The position numbers were made by a program, and so were the translations under genes. Below are positions 27,545-36,462 of a stretch of DNA of 64,000 bases, in pieces. The stretch's first letter is position 1, and each line of letters begins with the position of its first letter. Source of the DNA: an uncultured Rubripirellula sp. (GTDB lineage: Bacteria > Planctomycetota > Planctomycetia > Pirellulales > Pirellulaceae); contig CALIBL010000053.1 in NCBI GenBank assembly GCA_938045805.1, forward strand, positions 1 through 64,000. Reading direction: 5' to 3'. The notes beneath the pieces were generated by a model that worked only from the letters and a program-made list of their open reading frames with translations, was not told where the DNA came from and made no database searches.

Positions 27545-29191
27545 ATGAAAACTCACTACTGTCGATACGCCATGACCGACCAAGCGAATTTCTCACTCCG
27601 AATCCCCTTTGTGATCTTTGTCAATTTGTTCTTGATGGTGACAGGGAACCCAACGGGCCAAGCACAAACAGACGCCCCACCTCGATTCGACCGCAGTGAG
27701 GTCGTTTCAGATGTGTTTGAGCCATCAATACCGCGTCCAGAGCAGGACCAAAGAGTGAGGGATCGACTTTCCGCCATGCAAGTGCAACAGGGCCAGCGTC
27801 CGAATATTCTTTGGATCGTGGTCGATGATATGGGCTACGGCGATCCGGGTTGTTACGGAGGCGGCGCAGTGGTCGGTGCGTCGACACCCCATATGGATCG
27901 GCTTGCCGCTGATGGGCTCAAACTCACCTCCTGTTACGCACAACAAACCTGCACACCAACGCGGTCCGCGATTCTCACCGGTCGCCTCCCCGTTCGTACC
28001 GGTTTGACTCGCCCAATTCTCGCCGGAGACAAGATCACAAAAAATCCGTGGGCCGATGAAATCAGTCTGCCCTCACTGCTGAGTGATACGGGCTACTTCA
28101 CCATGCTGACGGGAAAATGGCACGTGGGTGAATCTGAGGGAATGAGACCTCACGACATCGGTTTTGATGAGTACTTTGGATATTACCCTGCACAAAAAGA
28201 GATCACCCAGCGAGTAGACACTCGACGCTACCCCGGACTGACGCTCAATCCAGAACGACTCAGCATTTACGAGGCGGTGGGACCAGCGGATGCGCTCATT
28301 CATGGCTACAAAGGCGGCAAAACCGAGGAACTATCCAGAATCGAATCAATTGAAGATATGGCTCGAGCGGACGCAAGGCTTGTTGATCACACAGTTGAAA
28401 AGATCAAGCAACTTGCGAAAGACAAGAGGCCGTTCTTCATCGAGCACTGCTTCATGAAAGTTCATGCGGACAACTTCGCGCATCCCGACTTTGCGGGTAA
28501 GAGCGAGGCAAAATACCCCTACCGCGACGCCCTGCATGAAGTTGATTTCCACATCGGAACGATGATCCGAACGCTTCAGTCTGCGGGGATTGAAAAGAAC
28601 ACCTTTGTATTTGTCACCTCGGACAACGGTCCGCAAATGGATGCTTGGCCGGATGCAGGATACACGCCATTCCGCGGAGCCAAAGGGACGACATTTGAAG
28701 GCGGTGTTCGAGTTCCGGGAATCGCCTATTGGCCAGGAATGATTGACCCAGGCAGAACCAGTGATCAACTGTTTGATCTCATGGACCTCTTCGGTGTCAC
28801 TATGAACCTAGCCGGTGTTACACCCGACAAGTTACCGAGTGATCGCTACTATGATTTTATTGACCAAACGTCTTTCTTGTTGGATCGAGAAGGTGATTCA
28901 AAACGCGAGTCGGTCTATTTTTGGTGGGGCAACCAACTGATGGCAACCCGCTCGAAGGAATACAAAGCTCACGTGAAAGTCATCTTACCGCAAGCCACTC
29001 ATAAGTACATTGACCTCGCACTGGTCCATGATGTCGGGCTCGCTCCGTGGTACTTCAACCTTTATCTCGACCCGAAAGAAGAAATGTCGGTTGGGCATCG
29101 ACTCGATCCATGGATGGCGACCGTAGCGGGAAAGCTAAAATCACATGCAGCCACCTTTAAGCGTTTCCCACCAAAAAATATTGGTCTATAG
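27545..29191 (+). CDS. Secreted arylsulfatase-type sulfatase
   Basis: A 548-aa type I sulfatase. I choose the ATG at 27545 (a further one is at 27572) because both put the hydrophobic export segment (IPFVIFVNLFLMVTG) near the N-terminus; the frame opens earlier at 27359 without support. After a 45-residue polar linker comes NILWIVVDDMGYGDPGC with the metal Asp pair (Asp94, Asp95). The formylglycine site CTPTR (Cys136) and GKWHVGE follow. Late motifs are VFVTSDNGPQMD and FRGAKGTTFEGGVRVP. It probably desulfates a polysaccharide or glycan outside the cytoplasm. The esterase gene follows after 62 bases and may be cotranscribed. Confidence 0.92.
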   Translation: MKTHYCRYAMTDQANFSLRIPFVIFVNLFLMVTGNPTGQAQTDAPPRFDRSEVVSDVFEPSIPRPEQDQRVRDRLSAMQVQQGQRPNILWIVVDDMGYGDPGCYGGGAVVGASTPHMDRLAADGLKLTSCYAQQTCTPTRSAILTGRLPVRTGLTRPILAGDKITKNPWADEISLPSLLSDTGYFTMLTGKWHVGESEGMRPHDIGFDEYFGYYPAQKEITQRVDTRRYPGLTLNPERLSIYEAVGPADALIHGYKGGKTEELSRIESIEDMARADARLVDHTVEKIKQLAKDKRPFFIEHCFMKVHADNFAHPDFAGKSEAKYPYRDALHEVDFHIGTMIRTLQSAGIEKNTFVFVTSDNGPQMDAWPDAGYTPFRGAKGTTFEGGVRVPGIAYWPGMIDPGRTSDQLFDLMDLFGVTMNLAGVTPDKLPSDRYYDFIDQTSFLLDREGDSKRESVYFWWGNQLMATRSKEYKAHVKVILPQATHKYIDLALVHDVGLAPWYFNLYLDPKEEMSVGHRLDPWMATVAGKLKSHAATFKRFPPKNIGL

Positions 29192-29253
29192 CGTACACGT
29201 TGCTCAATCGCCTGATTCTGCTGACTTGAATACACCCCAAAACTGTTTCCAAA

Positions 29254-30366
29254 ATGCATCCCATAATCATTCGTAAGCATCTTGTCTTTCTGTTTTTGCT
29301 CGCAGGCGTGCTTCGACTCAATGCAGAGCCCCCGACACGTTTATTTGACGCCGCCGGAGCACCCCCCTTCACCGTCCTAGAACCGGGGCAAAGTCCTCCG
29401 CTAGATGCCTACGAAAACTTTGTGATCGGTCCCGAATACAGGGCTGCGCGTGAAAATCGAGTCACCACTGAAATTCCACGTGGGCTGGTTAAACAGTTCA
29501 CCATCGACTCAACGGAAACAAAAATTTTCAATCCGGGAATCGCCCGAAAAGAATTTGGCAAGGTAGACCCCAACAATCCAAATACACTGATTGTGGAGAC
29601 CCATGAAATTGACTACCAGCGTCAGATCACGGTCTACGTCCCAAAGCAATTGAAATCAGATCATCCGTCCCCCTTCATGGTGATGCATGACGGTCCCAAA
29701 GGTAAACCGAATCAGCTTCTACCGAACATTCTCGACAACCTGATCGCTGAAGAACGCATACCACCCATTGTGCTGATCCAGATCGCGAACGGCGGCGGTG
29801 ACGCCCAAGGGCATCAGCGAGGGCGCGAGTATGACAACATGTCGGGACTGTTTGCGGAATACATTGAAACGGAAGTATTGCCTCGGGTTGAGAAAAAATT
29901 CGATCTCGAGTTAACCAAGGATCCCGAGGGAAGAGCCGCGATGGGCTCCAGTTCAGGAGGCTCCGCGTCCCTGATCATGGCATGGTTCCGTCCCGACCTC
30001 TACCGTCGTGTTCTCACCACCTCCGGCACATTCGTCAATCAAGCGTGGCCGTACGATCCACAGTTTCCTGGCGGTGCGTGGGAGTTCCATCGGACGCTCA
30101 TTCCAGACGAATCAAAAAAACCGATTCGACTTTTCATTTCGGTGGGCGATCGTGACTTATTGAATCCAAACGTCATGCGTGACAACATGCACGACTGGGT
30201 TGAGGCCAATCATCGCATGGCAAAGGTCTTAAAAGATAAAGGGTATGAGTACCAATATCTTTTCTGCCGAAACTCAGCTCACGGCATACGCAATGCGAAA
30301 GAGCAATTCCTCCCGCACGCCATTGAGTGGGTCTGGGACGGTTATGGAACTCGATCCATCAAATAG
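29254..30366 (+). CDS. Secreted esterase (enterochelin-esterase/esterase-D-like)
   Basis: A 370-aa alpha/beta-hydrolase with signal peptide (HLVFLFLLAGVLRLNA). The nucleophile elbow GSSSGG places Ser233; Asp299/Asp301 in SVGDRDL and His343 in NSAHGI complete a catalytic triad. YQRQITVYVPKQL begins the hydrolase domain, and an N-terminal region of about 110 residues precedes it. Relatives remove acyl groups (acetyl, feruloyl) from polysaccharides or hydrolyse siderophores. Its position directly after a sulfatase favours polysaccharide de-esterification, an inference. It ends 23 bases before a strong hairpin. Confidence 0.85.
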   Translation: MHPIIIRKHLVFLFLLAGVLRLNAEPPTRLFDAAGAPPFTVLEPGQSPPLDAYENFVIGPEYRAARENRVTTEIPRGLVKQFTIDSTETKIFNPGIARKEFGKVDPNNPNTLIVETHEIDYQRQITVYVPKQLKSDHPSPFMVMHDGPKGKPNQLLPNILDNLIAEERIPPIVLIQIANGGGDAQGHQRGREYDNMSGLFAEYIETEVLPRVEKKFDLELTKDPEGRAAMGSSSGGSASLIMAWFRPDLYRRVLTTSGTFVNQAWPYDPQFPGGAWEFHRTLIPDESKKPIRLFISVGDRDLLNPNVMRDNMHDWVEANHRMAKVLKDKGYEYQYLFCRNSAHGIRNAKEQFLPHAIEWVWDGYGTRSIK

Positions 30367-30388
30367 TAGAATCGACAAGTACCTCACT

Positions 30389-30419
30389 CTGCTCAGTCAA
30401 CAATCGGTTGCCTGAGCAG
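30389..30419. terminator. Strong hairpin between convergent genes (probable bidirectional terminator)
   Basis: CTGCTCAG (30389-30396) pairs with CTGAGCAG (30412-30419). After one mismatch, CAAC (30398-30401) pairs with GTTG (30407-30410), leaving a five-base loop. The 12-bp stem lies in the 70-base gap between the esterase (forward) and the PQQ-repeat gene (reverse). No T-tract follows on either strand, so efficiency is uncertain. Confidence 0.5.
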
Positions 30420-30436
30420 TCCGAAATTGACGACCC

Positions 30437-31720
30437 CTAATTTCGAATCGCCCACAACGCGTCGAAGGTGCGAAGGTAAATGGTGCCGTTTGAAACCACC
30501 GGAGATGATGACATCGATTCCCCCAACTTGTTCTGCGAAACCATCTCGAATTCTCTACCGGTCTTCAGAACACTCACCGTTCCATCACGAGCGGTAAGAT
30601 AAAGATACCCATCGGCCAAAATTGGCGACGCTCGGTGTCGATGGCTGTGGGTCCGCTCCATATAAATCTCTGCGCCAGTTTCTTGATCCAAGACCAACAT
30701 GAACCCATTCTCGCGGCAGAGATAAACTAGACCGCCATCGATAATCGGTGACGGGACATCGGGAGTGTTCATCTCACGCACCCACTTCACTGCTGAACTG
30801 CCTGTTAAGTCACCTTTACTGTCAGATGAGATTGCGAAAACAGGGCCATTCTTTGCAGTGGGACAGATGACGATTCCCTTTGCCGCAGCGGGTGATGCGA
30901 CGAAACGCAAGGTCGGGTGATACTGAGCGCCCTGTGGATTCAATCCACCCAAGCGCCACCTCTCTTTCCCAGAATCCAAATCATATGCGATGGTGTAATC
31001 TCCACCATGTGTCAGCAGATACGCGGTTTCCCCATCGTCGTAAAGAATCGGTGAGGAGTAAGAGTGCTCATTCTCTTTGGATGCACCGGTCACCCGATCG
31101 CTTCGCCAGACTTCCTTTCCGCTAACGGCGTCGATCGCAGCCACAACTGCTTCCTGTGTTGCCGGATTACCATCGCCATGAATCAACTGAAGAAACAAAC
31201 GCCCATCGTGATACACCGGCGTTGAGGACATCCCGAATTGGATATTAAATTTTCCGAAGCGATCCTGCAAATTAAAGCTCCAAACCGAATCTCCGCTTAC
31301 GGTGAAGCAAGCGAAGTCCCCCGTGCCCATCAATGACCATACATGCACCCCGTCAGTCATGGGGGAAGGAGAGGCGGAGTTACCTTCATCCCCTCGAGCA
31401 TTCTGATTTCCCTCACCAATCTTGCGACGCCACTGCTCTTTGCCATCGGTACCAAAACAGAGCAGCAGCAAATCAGATTCGTCGACACTGGTCAGAAAGA
31501 TTTGATCCCCCCATACCACAGGGGTCGCGCCGCTTGGACCGGGAAGTGGTGTTCGCCATGCAACATTCTCTTCGGGTGACCAACTTGTGGGCAGCCCTTT
31601 CTCATCCGAGATACCATTGCTTCGCGGCCCCCTCCAAGAACCCCAGTTTTCCGCATGGATCAATGATGCGTGCCCACAAGTCAATAAAACAATGACCAAA
31701 ACATATGGCATCCGAAGCAT
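30437..31720 (-). CDS. Secreted PQQ-type beta-propeller protein
   Basis: A 427-aa exported protein made of PQQ-like (quinoprotein alcohol dehydrogenase-type) blades. The ATG at 31720 is preferred over the one at 31759 because GAGAGG lies six bases upstream and the signal peptide (PYVLVIVLLTCGHASLIHA) then starts correctly. The mature start WGSWRGPRSNGISDEKGLP and repeated phrases such as SGKEVWRSD, SGKERWRLGG and YLYLTARDGTVSVL are typical of the planctomycete group. No PQQ ligands are evident, so it more likely binds or scaffolds than acts as a dehydrogenase. It is transcribed alone, convergent with the esterase. Confidence 0.85.
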   Translation of the reverse strand: MLRMPYVLVIVLLTCGHASLIHAENWGSWRGPRSNGISDEKGLPTSWSPEENVAWRTPLPGPSGATPVVWGDQIFLTSVDESDLLLLCFGTDGKEQWRRKIGEGNQNARGDEGNSASPSPMTDGVHVWSLMGTGDFACFTVSGDSVWSFNLQDRFGKFNIQFGMSSTPVYHDGRLFLQLIHGDGNPATQEAVVAAIDAVSGKEVWRSDRVTGASKENEHSYSSPILYDDGETAYLLTHGGDYTIAYDLDSGKERWRLGGLNPQGAQYHPTLRFVASPAAAKGIVICPTAKNGPVFAISSDSKGDLTGSSAVKWVREMNTPDVPSPIIDGGLVYLCRENGFMLVLDQETGAEIYMERTHSHRHRASPILADGYLYLTARDGTVSVLKTGREFEMVSQNKLGESMSSSPVVSNGTIYLRTFDALWAIRN

Positions 31721-31891
31721 TCTGGACCTCTCCACTGGTTTACTAATCAAATCGTACATCGCCAGACTCCGTCGAGCCTCACGGCTGGTATAAGACCAGT
31801 TTCATGAGCATTACCATCTAGCAATCTTCGCATAACCTACCATGTTGCGCTGCGGTCTTTGAAACGCCGCGTTAATTTCTAACGAAACGGT

Positions 31892-32479
31892 TCATTTGTC
31901 CCACGTCGATCGAATCAAAGCGACCTTTCGCCTCACCGATTCTTCCACACAGCCTAAACGTGAGGCAATTTCTTTATTCGTGTAGCCAGCTAATTTCCAA
32001 ATGGCGACTTTCTTCAGATCGTCCCGAAGAGCCGCAAGGGACTCTCCCACGGTCAGATCGAATTGCTCAAGGAACTCAGGATTTGGATCAGGTACGTCAT
32101 TGAAGGCACCCTCGCTATCAACCCCAAACGCAGAATGCCCACGAACCTTTCCCCCACCACGTTTCTCTCGGTTCTGATAACGGCGTTGGTCAATCAATTT
32201 CTGGTCGGCAATGAACATCAACATGTGCCATAAACCATCTCGATTATCTAGCCGATCCAGCCTCCCTTCATCTAAAGCTCGAAAGACCTCCGCAAAAGCC
32301 ACGCTAGCAAGATCCTCTTCATCGGCGGCCCTTCGTTCACCGCCATGAAGTCGCTTTCGAATCGAGAAAACGAGACGCTGGTAATAACGATTCCACAATT
32401 CTTGTCGACTCTGTTCACTCCCGAGTTTTGCTCCATCGATCCACTGCGTCACCGACTGTGCAGCGTCGGAATCTTCCAT
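31892..32479 (-). CDS. ECF-type RNA polymerase sigma factor
   Basis: A 195-aa sigma-70 family protein of the planctomycete ECF type. Region 2 is seen in WNRYYQRLVFSIRKRL and EEDLASVAFAEVFRAL. Region 4 has a helix-turn-helix at AIWKLAGYTNKEIASRLG, then CVEESVRRKVALIRSTW. There is no anti-sigma gene beside it. Instead it is divergent, with 75 bases between, from a membrane Ser/Thr kinase, a pairing seen in planctomycetes where the kinase is thought to control the sigma factor. The target genes are unknown; the shared intergenic palindrome is a candidate site of autoregulation. Confidence 0.88.
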   Translation of the reverse strand: MEDSDAAQSVTQWIDGAKLGSEQSRQELWNRYYQRLVFSIRKRLHGGERRAADEEDLASVAFAEVFRALDEGRLDRLDNRDGLWHMLMFIADQKLIDQRRYQNREKRGGGKVRGHSAFGVDSEGAFNDVPDPNPEFLEQFDLTVGESLAALRDDLKKVAIWKLAGYTNKEIASRLGCVEESVRRKVALIRSTWDK

Positions 32480-32512
32480 GTGTTGCCTCCCGCCACTGGT
32501 ACAACCTATTAG

Positions 32513-32552
32513 GCCGAGCCGACAAGACCTCGGCTCCCCCCGTTAGTATAAT
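32513..32552. promoter_or_regulatory. Palindrome and perfect TATAAT between sigma and kinase genes
   Basis: GCCGAG (32513-32518) and CTCGGC (32529-32534) form an inverted repeat with a 10-base spacer. A perfect TATAAT lies at 32547-32552, only two bases before the ATG at 32555. If this is a -10 box, transcription would begin at or after that ATG. That would mean a leaderless transcript or use of the GTG at 32594, which has AAGGGGA upstream. Confidence 0.4.
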
Positions 32553-32554
32553 CG

Positions 32555-34426
32555 ATGCATCGGGAAACAACACGCGAAGGGGAAGCTATAGCCGTGAGAT
32601 CCTATCCAATCGACGATCAGGTCGATCTGCTGTGCGACCGCTTTGAAGAAGCATTATCTCACGACGACATCCAGGTTGCACAGCACTTTCAAATCACCTT
32701 GGGACAGGTCTCTACTGAAAAACGGCCCAACCTCCTTTTTTGGTTGCTCTCGATTTATCTCCAACATCTTGATCAGGAGGACACGGTCGAACGAATCGAG
32801 CTCGAATCCATAGGCCTCCAATCACCAAGCCCCGATGCATCTGGAGTAGATAACTCCACCTACCGTGAAGTGATTGCGGATGCCCTCGACGCACGACACA
32901 GTCATCGCTTGGGACTACCCTTTGTCCCCGGTTTTCATATCCAGTCGCTCGCCGCCTCGGGCGGTCAAGGCGAAGTCTATAGAGCCATTCAGCGGCAAAC
33001 AGAGCAGATAGTCGCCATCAAGTTTCTTTCGCGCGAACGACTGCAATTCCTCACAAGACACGATGCCGAACGAGTACTTCGTTTACTCCAAGATGAGATT
33101 CGCACCACGGCGAAACTACAGCACCCCAATATCGTCAAAGTCTATGATGCTGGTGTTTGTGACTCAGGAGTCTTTTTTGTGATGCAGTGGGTCCAAGGTG
33201 GGACGCTACGCGATGCGACAAACCTTTCTCCGAACAGAATCTGCCGATTAATGGCGGATCTAACCTCGGCACTCCAACATGCCCACAACCAAGGTGTCTA
33301 TCACCTTGATATCAAACCACAGAACATTTTGATTGATCAAATCAGCGGGCAAGCGCTTCTCGCCGACTTTGGCCTCGCGAATCTGTCTGCTGCTGCCGAC
33401 ACACTCAATCCAGTGATTGCAGGAACGCCCGGATACATGGCCCCCGAGCAAATCGCGGGAGTCGCCTTGGACCAACGAACAGATCTCTACGCGTTGGGTG
33501 TGTCGTTCTATGAGAAGCTGACTGGCAAGCGATTTAGCTCGGAATCGACAGCGAATCCAACCAACTCATCGCATCGGACTAGCCAAAGTGAAGACTCGAA
33601 GGATTCTGGGAATTCAGTCCACCTCGGCAAGGTAGATGCCACAGATCAAGAACTTCTGAGCATCTGCCTACGTTGCACAAGCGTGTCACCAGACGATCGA
33701 TACCAATCTTGTCTAGAACTGTCTGAGGCACTGAAACGTTACGTCACCACGTCAGATGGGTTCCGTATCGCTGAGATAGGAACTCGTACCATCAGAATGA
33801 GCCCATTCCTTTTATTCCTCAATGGCATGGTTTGGTTACAGATTCAAGCGGGCTGGGCGGAACGTATCCAGACCGAAGTGTTGATCTGGGTAACCATGTT
33901 CGCGATGTACCCAATGGTTTTTGTAGTCCTTGGTACACTGAGCAAATTGGATCGTCATTCCCCAGAACATCTGGCCCTTGAGAGTCTGTGGTCGATTTGG
34001 GTTGGAAAATGCGTCGCAGCGTTAGCAATCGCAGGTTCCTTGCGGCTGTTCTTCACCACACTCTCAACAACAATCAGCGAGCCAGATCTATCAGCTGGTC
34101 AATCCGCTATCCTCCTAGCCTATCCAATGTTCTCTGCGCTGACGGGATTTCTGATGATCTCCCTCGCACCGCGTTACTGGAGACCACTCTATCCGTTGGG
34201 GATCGTCTCCTGTCTACATTCATTCGTGATACTTGGAGCCACGCTACTGGGTACCACACTAGCACCCCTTCTCTATGGGCTGGCAGCGTACGCACTTGCT
34301 TTGATTTGGGGCTTTCACCTCAAGCGACTAATCCCCAAAATGCCAAATTCTCACGGCACCGAGATCCCTTCCACCGTTTTCGTCAATCCGACGCGCACAC
34401 TTCAATCGCAAGAAACTGCTGAATAA
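32555..34426 (+). CDS. Membrane-anchored Ser/Thr protein kinase with HLD in place of HRD
   Basis: A 623-aa Hanks-type kinase. A non-catalytic N-terminal region (about 1-125) leads to the Gly loop (ASGGQGEVY, 134-142), VAIK (Lys156), Glu181, and YHLDIKPQN. In that last motif the usual Arg of HRD is Leu251, while Asp252, Lys254 and Asn257 are kept. DFG (271-273) and GTPGYMAPEQ are intact, so it should be active but of the 'non-RD' type, normally not dependent on activation-loop phosphorylation. After a polar linker there are about four to five membrane helices (residues 410-590). Divergent from the ECF sigma gene. Start uncertain: the GTG at 32594 is an alternative. Confidence 0.88.
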   Translation: MHRETTREGEAIAVRSYPIDDQVDLLCDRFEEALSHDDIQVAQHFQITLGQVSTEKRPNLLFWLLSIYLQHLDQEDTVERIELESIGLQSPSPDASGVDNSTYREVIADALDARHSHRLGLPFVPGFHIQSLAASGGQGEVYRAIQRQTEQIVAIKFLSRERLQFLTRHDAERVLRLLQDEIRTTAKLQHPNIVKVYDAGVCDSGVFFVMQWVQGGTLRDATNLSPNRICRLMADLTSALQHAHNQGVYHLDIKPQNILIDQISGQALLADFGLANLSAAADTLNPVIAGTPGYMAPEQIAGVALDQRTDLYALGVSFYEKLTGKRFSSESTANPTNSSHRTSQSEDSKDSGNSVHLGKVDATDQELLSICLRCTSVSPDDRYQSCLELSEALKRYVTTSDGFRIAEIGTRTIRMSPFLLFLNGMVWLQIQAGWAERIQTEVLIWVTMFAMYPMVFVVLGTLSKLDRHSPEHLALESLWSIWVGKCVAALAIAGSLRLFFTTLSTTISEPDLSAGQSAILLAYPMFSALTGFLMISLAPRYWRPLYPLGIVSCLHSFVILGATLLGTTLAPLLYGLAAYALALIWGFHLKRLIPKMPNSHGTEIPSTVFVNPTRTLQSQETAE

Positions 34427-34516
34427 ATCTTAGATTCCGTATGGGAAATTCTCTCTGTTGTCGGTTTTCTTCAAAGAGGAACGCTGATAACACCCGAGAT
34501 AGCCGAGGAATTTCTG

Positions 34517-35830
34517 ATGTCTCACCCAACGGTTGAACGCCCCCTTTCGACGCACGAGCAGGGTTTCCTTGATTTGAGTAACGACGCCAGACAGCAGGTC
34601 GTCAGTGGCATCATGTTTCTCGAGGGAAGAGCATCCATCGAGATGATCCGTCAAAGTCTCATTGAATTTGTTGATAAAAACCAGCAATTTCGTTGTTACA
34701 TCTCCGATGAATCCGCCCCCCGCTGGATCAACCACCACGCGTTTGACATAAAAAACCACCTCGAACCGATCGAACTCACCGCGGGCGACAAAGATTCCAT
34801 TCTCACGCTAGCAGCAAACCGAGCCGCCGTGGGCGTTCCGCGCAATCTTCCTCCTTGGCGAATTTCTCTCGTTCGATATCTCGATGTCAGCGACCAGAGA
34901 ACCCGTTTCGCCCTAGTCATCACCGCCCACCATTGCCTACTCGATGGTCTACAGGGGCTAAAGCTGGTTGATCATCTCACGATGCAAAAGAAGCAACAAA
35001 AGCCGAGACGAATTGATGGCCAAATTACGCCGCCAACCAATCACGTAAAATCCAAACTTGCTACGCTCTATGCCTTGGGACGTGATTGCCTACGACTTCC
35101 AACGAAAGCGTTCCGCGGTCTCTCCAATTCTCCAACTTCAAATCGAGAATCGTTCTCAATCACCCTGTCAAGGCAAGGTCTAGACCACAAAAGAAAGATC
35201 CTTGGGTGTGGTTTCCAAGAATTAATTCTGGGCATCGTTGGAGACGCACTTAGTCGGTACAGTCTCGAATGCAAACGAGTCGGGACCGTTCGCGCTCTGC
35301 TTCCGGTGGGACGCCCCGAATCGCCAGAGAACACCTTCACCTCAAATCGTCATGACGTTGGTTTTATCGACCTCTCGTCTCCCGCGGATACGACCCAGAA
35401 CTCACTGCAGAAGATGGTGCAACGGATCAGAAACCAAATCGCACGGATTCGCAAAGAGCAAACTCATGGTGTGTTCAAAACGATTCTGAATCTTGGTAGC
35501 CGACTTCCTAAGCCCGCACGCAAGTACTTTTTCTCCCTCTATGCCAACCGAGCGGATGTTCTGATTAGCCTGATACCCGCTGGCCGTAAACGACGGAGTC
35601 TGCAAGCGGCAACGGTCGGCAGCGTCTTCGCCCAGCCAGCCATTCCGCCCGGACACGGACTCTCTGTTGGAATCGTCACCTACGCAGAAAAGGTCACCTT
35701 AGCGCTTCAGTTTGATCCAAGCGTCTTTCAAAACCCCAAAAGCTTAGTGCGAATGATTGAGGAGAAGGCTAACCAGTGGAGTAGGCCGAACTCAGTTCAA
35801 TCAATACCCCACTCAATCGGAATCGCTTGA
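34517..35830 (+). CDS. Wax ester synthase / diacylglycerol acyltransferase (WS/DGAT)-family protein
   Basis: A 437-aa condensation-domain-like acyltransferase. The catalytic motif HHxxxDG is complete as HHCLLDG (138-144), preceded by LPPWRISLVR, where PPWR matches a conserved block. Later, AGRKRR and PAIPPGHGLSVGIVTY correspond to the C-terminal conserved region of the family. Members esterify fatty acyl-CoA to fatty alcohols or diacylglycerol to make storage lipids, though some act on other acceptors. GAGGA seven bases before the ATG at 34517 supports the start. It follows the kinase by 90 bases on the same strand and may be cotranscribed. Its stop overlaps the convergent gene by 34 bases. 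Substrate not proven. Confidence 0.78.
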   Translation: MSHPTVERPLSTHEQGFLDLSNDARQQVVSGIMFLEGRASIEMIRQSLIEFVDKNQQFRCYISDESAPRWINHHAFDIKNHLEPIELTAGDKDSILTLAANRAAVGVPRNLPPWRISLVRYLDVSDQRTRFALVITAHHCLLDGLQGLKLVDHLTMQKKQQKPRRIDGQITPPTNHVKSKLATLYALGRDCLRLPTKAFRGLSNSPTSNRESFSITLSRQGLDHKRKILGCGFQELILGIVGDALSRYSLECKRVGTVRALLPVGRPESPENTFTSNRHDVGFIDLSSPADTTQNSLQKMVQRIRNQIARIRKEQTHGVFKTILNLGSRLPKPARKYFFSLYANRADVLISLIPAGRKRRSLQAATVGSVFAQPAIPPGHGLSVGIVTYAEKVTLALQFDPSVFQNPKSLVRMIEEKANQWSRPNSVQSIPHSIGIA

Positions 35831-36327
35831 CGAACTCTTCGAATTCTGGCTCGAACCGAGCCGGCATCCTCCCGTTCGCCAAGATAAATCGCATCGATGG
35901 CCTCTGGAACGTAGCACGGCCACTGCTTAGCCAAGGTAACCATTCCCGAATATCCCCAAGCTCGAACGAACTTATTCTCGCTCTGAATACAACCATTACA
36001 AAATCTCGCAACCGACTCATGCACTTCTTCGGGAACCGTCAGTCGTTCTAGCAACTGGAGTAGATGGAGTTGAGCTTGCCAAGACTTTGTCGTGTTCAAT
36101 TGCCGAAATAACAAGTTTTGATCTTCAGCCGCCAGTGGGCGGCCCGTCTCCAACCCATGCTTAAGCATCCACGTCGAAGCAACCTCCAACTCAGGATCAC
36201 CAATACACTGAATCCAGACTCGGGCGATGCCATCATTCGCGCGCACCGACTCGTACAATGACGTCAGTGCTTCTACACTCCCTGCGTCAAGCCCCGCTAT
36301 AACAGCCCTGAATTCATCGATTTTCAC
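35797..36327 (-). CDS. Small alpha-helical protein of unknown function
   Basis: A 176-aa protein (180 aa if the GTG at 36339 is used) that I do not recognise. It is helix-rich with HEAT-like phrases (STWMLKHGLETG, LHLLQLLERLTVPEEV, FVRAWGYSGMVTLAKQ), no signal peptide and no membrane segment. I prefer the GTG at 36327, which has GTGGGG six bases upstream. It lies about 135 bases downstream of the last ABC gene on the same strand, so it could be the last gene of that operon. Its 3' end overlaps the acyltransferase by 34 bases on the opposite strand. Confidence 0.6.
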   Translation of the reverse strand: MKIDEFRAVIAGLDAGSVEALTSLYESVRANDGIARVWIQCIGDPELEVASTWMLKHGLETGRPLAAEDQNLLFRQLNTTKSWQAQLHLLQLLERLTVPEEVHESVARFCNGCIQSENKFVRAWGYSGMVTLAKQWPCYVPEAIDAIYLGEREDAGSVRARIRRVRQAIPIEWGID

Positions 36328-36462
36328 TGCAAACCCCACTCAAATACCCGCCACTTCTTTTGGCGTTCATCCCCACGCATCGCTCAAAAGCCAGCTTATT
36401 TCATACGAATTCGGAAGGTATGACGCCATGTACCATCCGCGAAATATCGCCAACCGTAGGCT

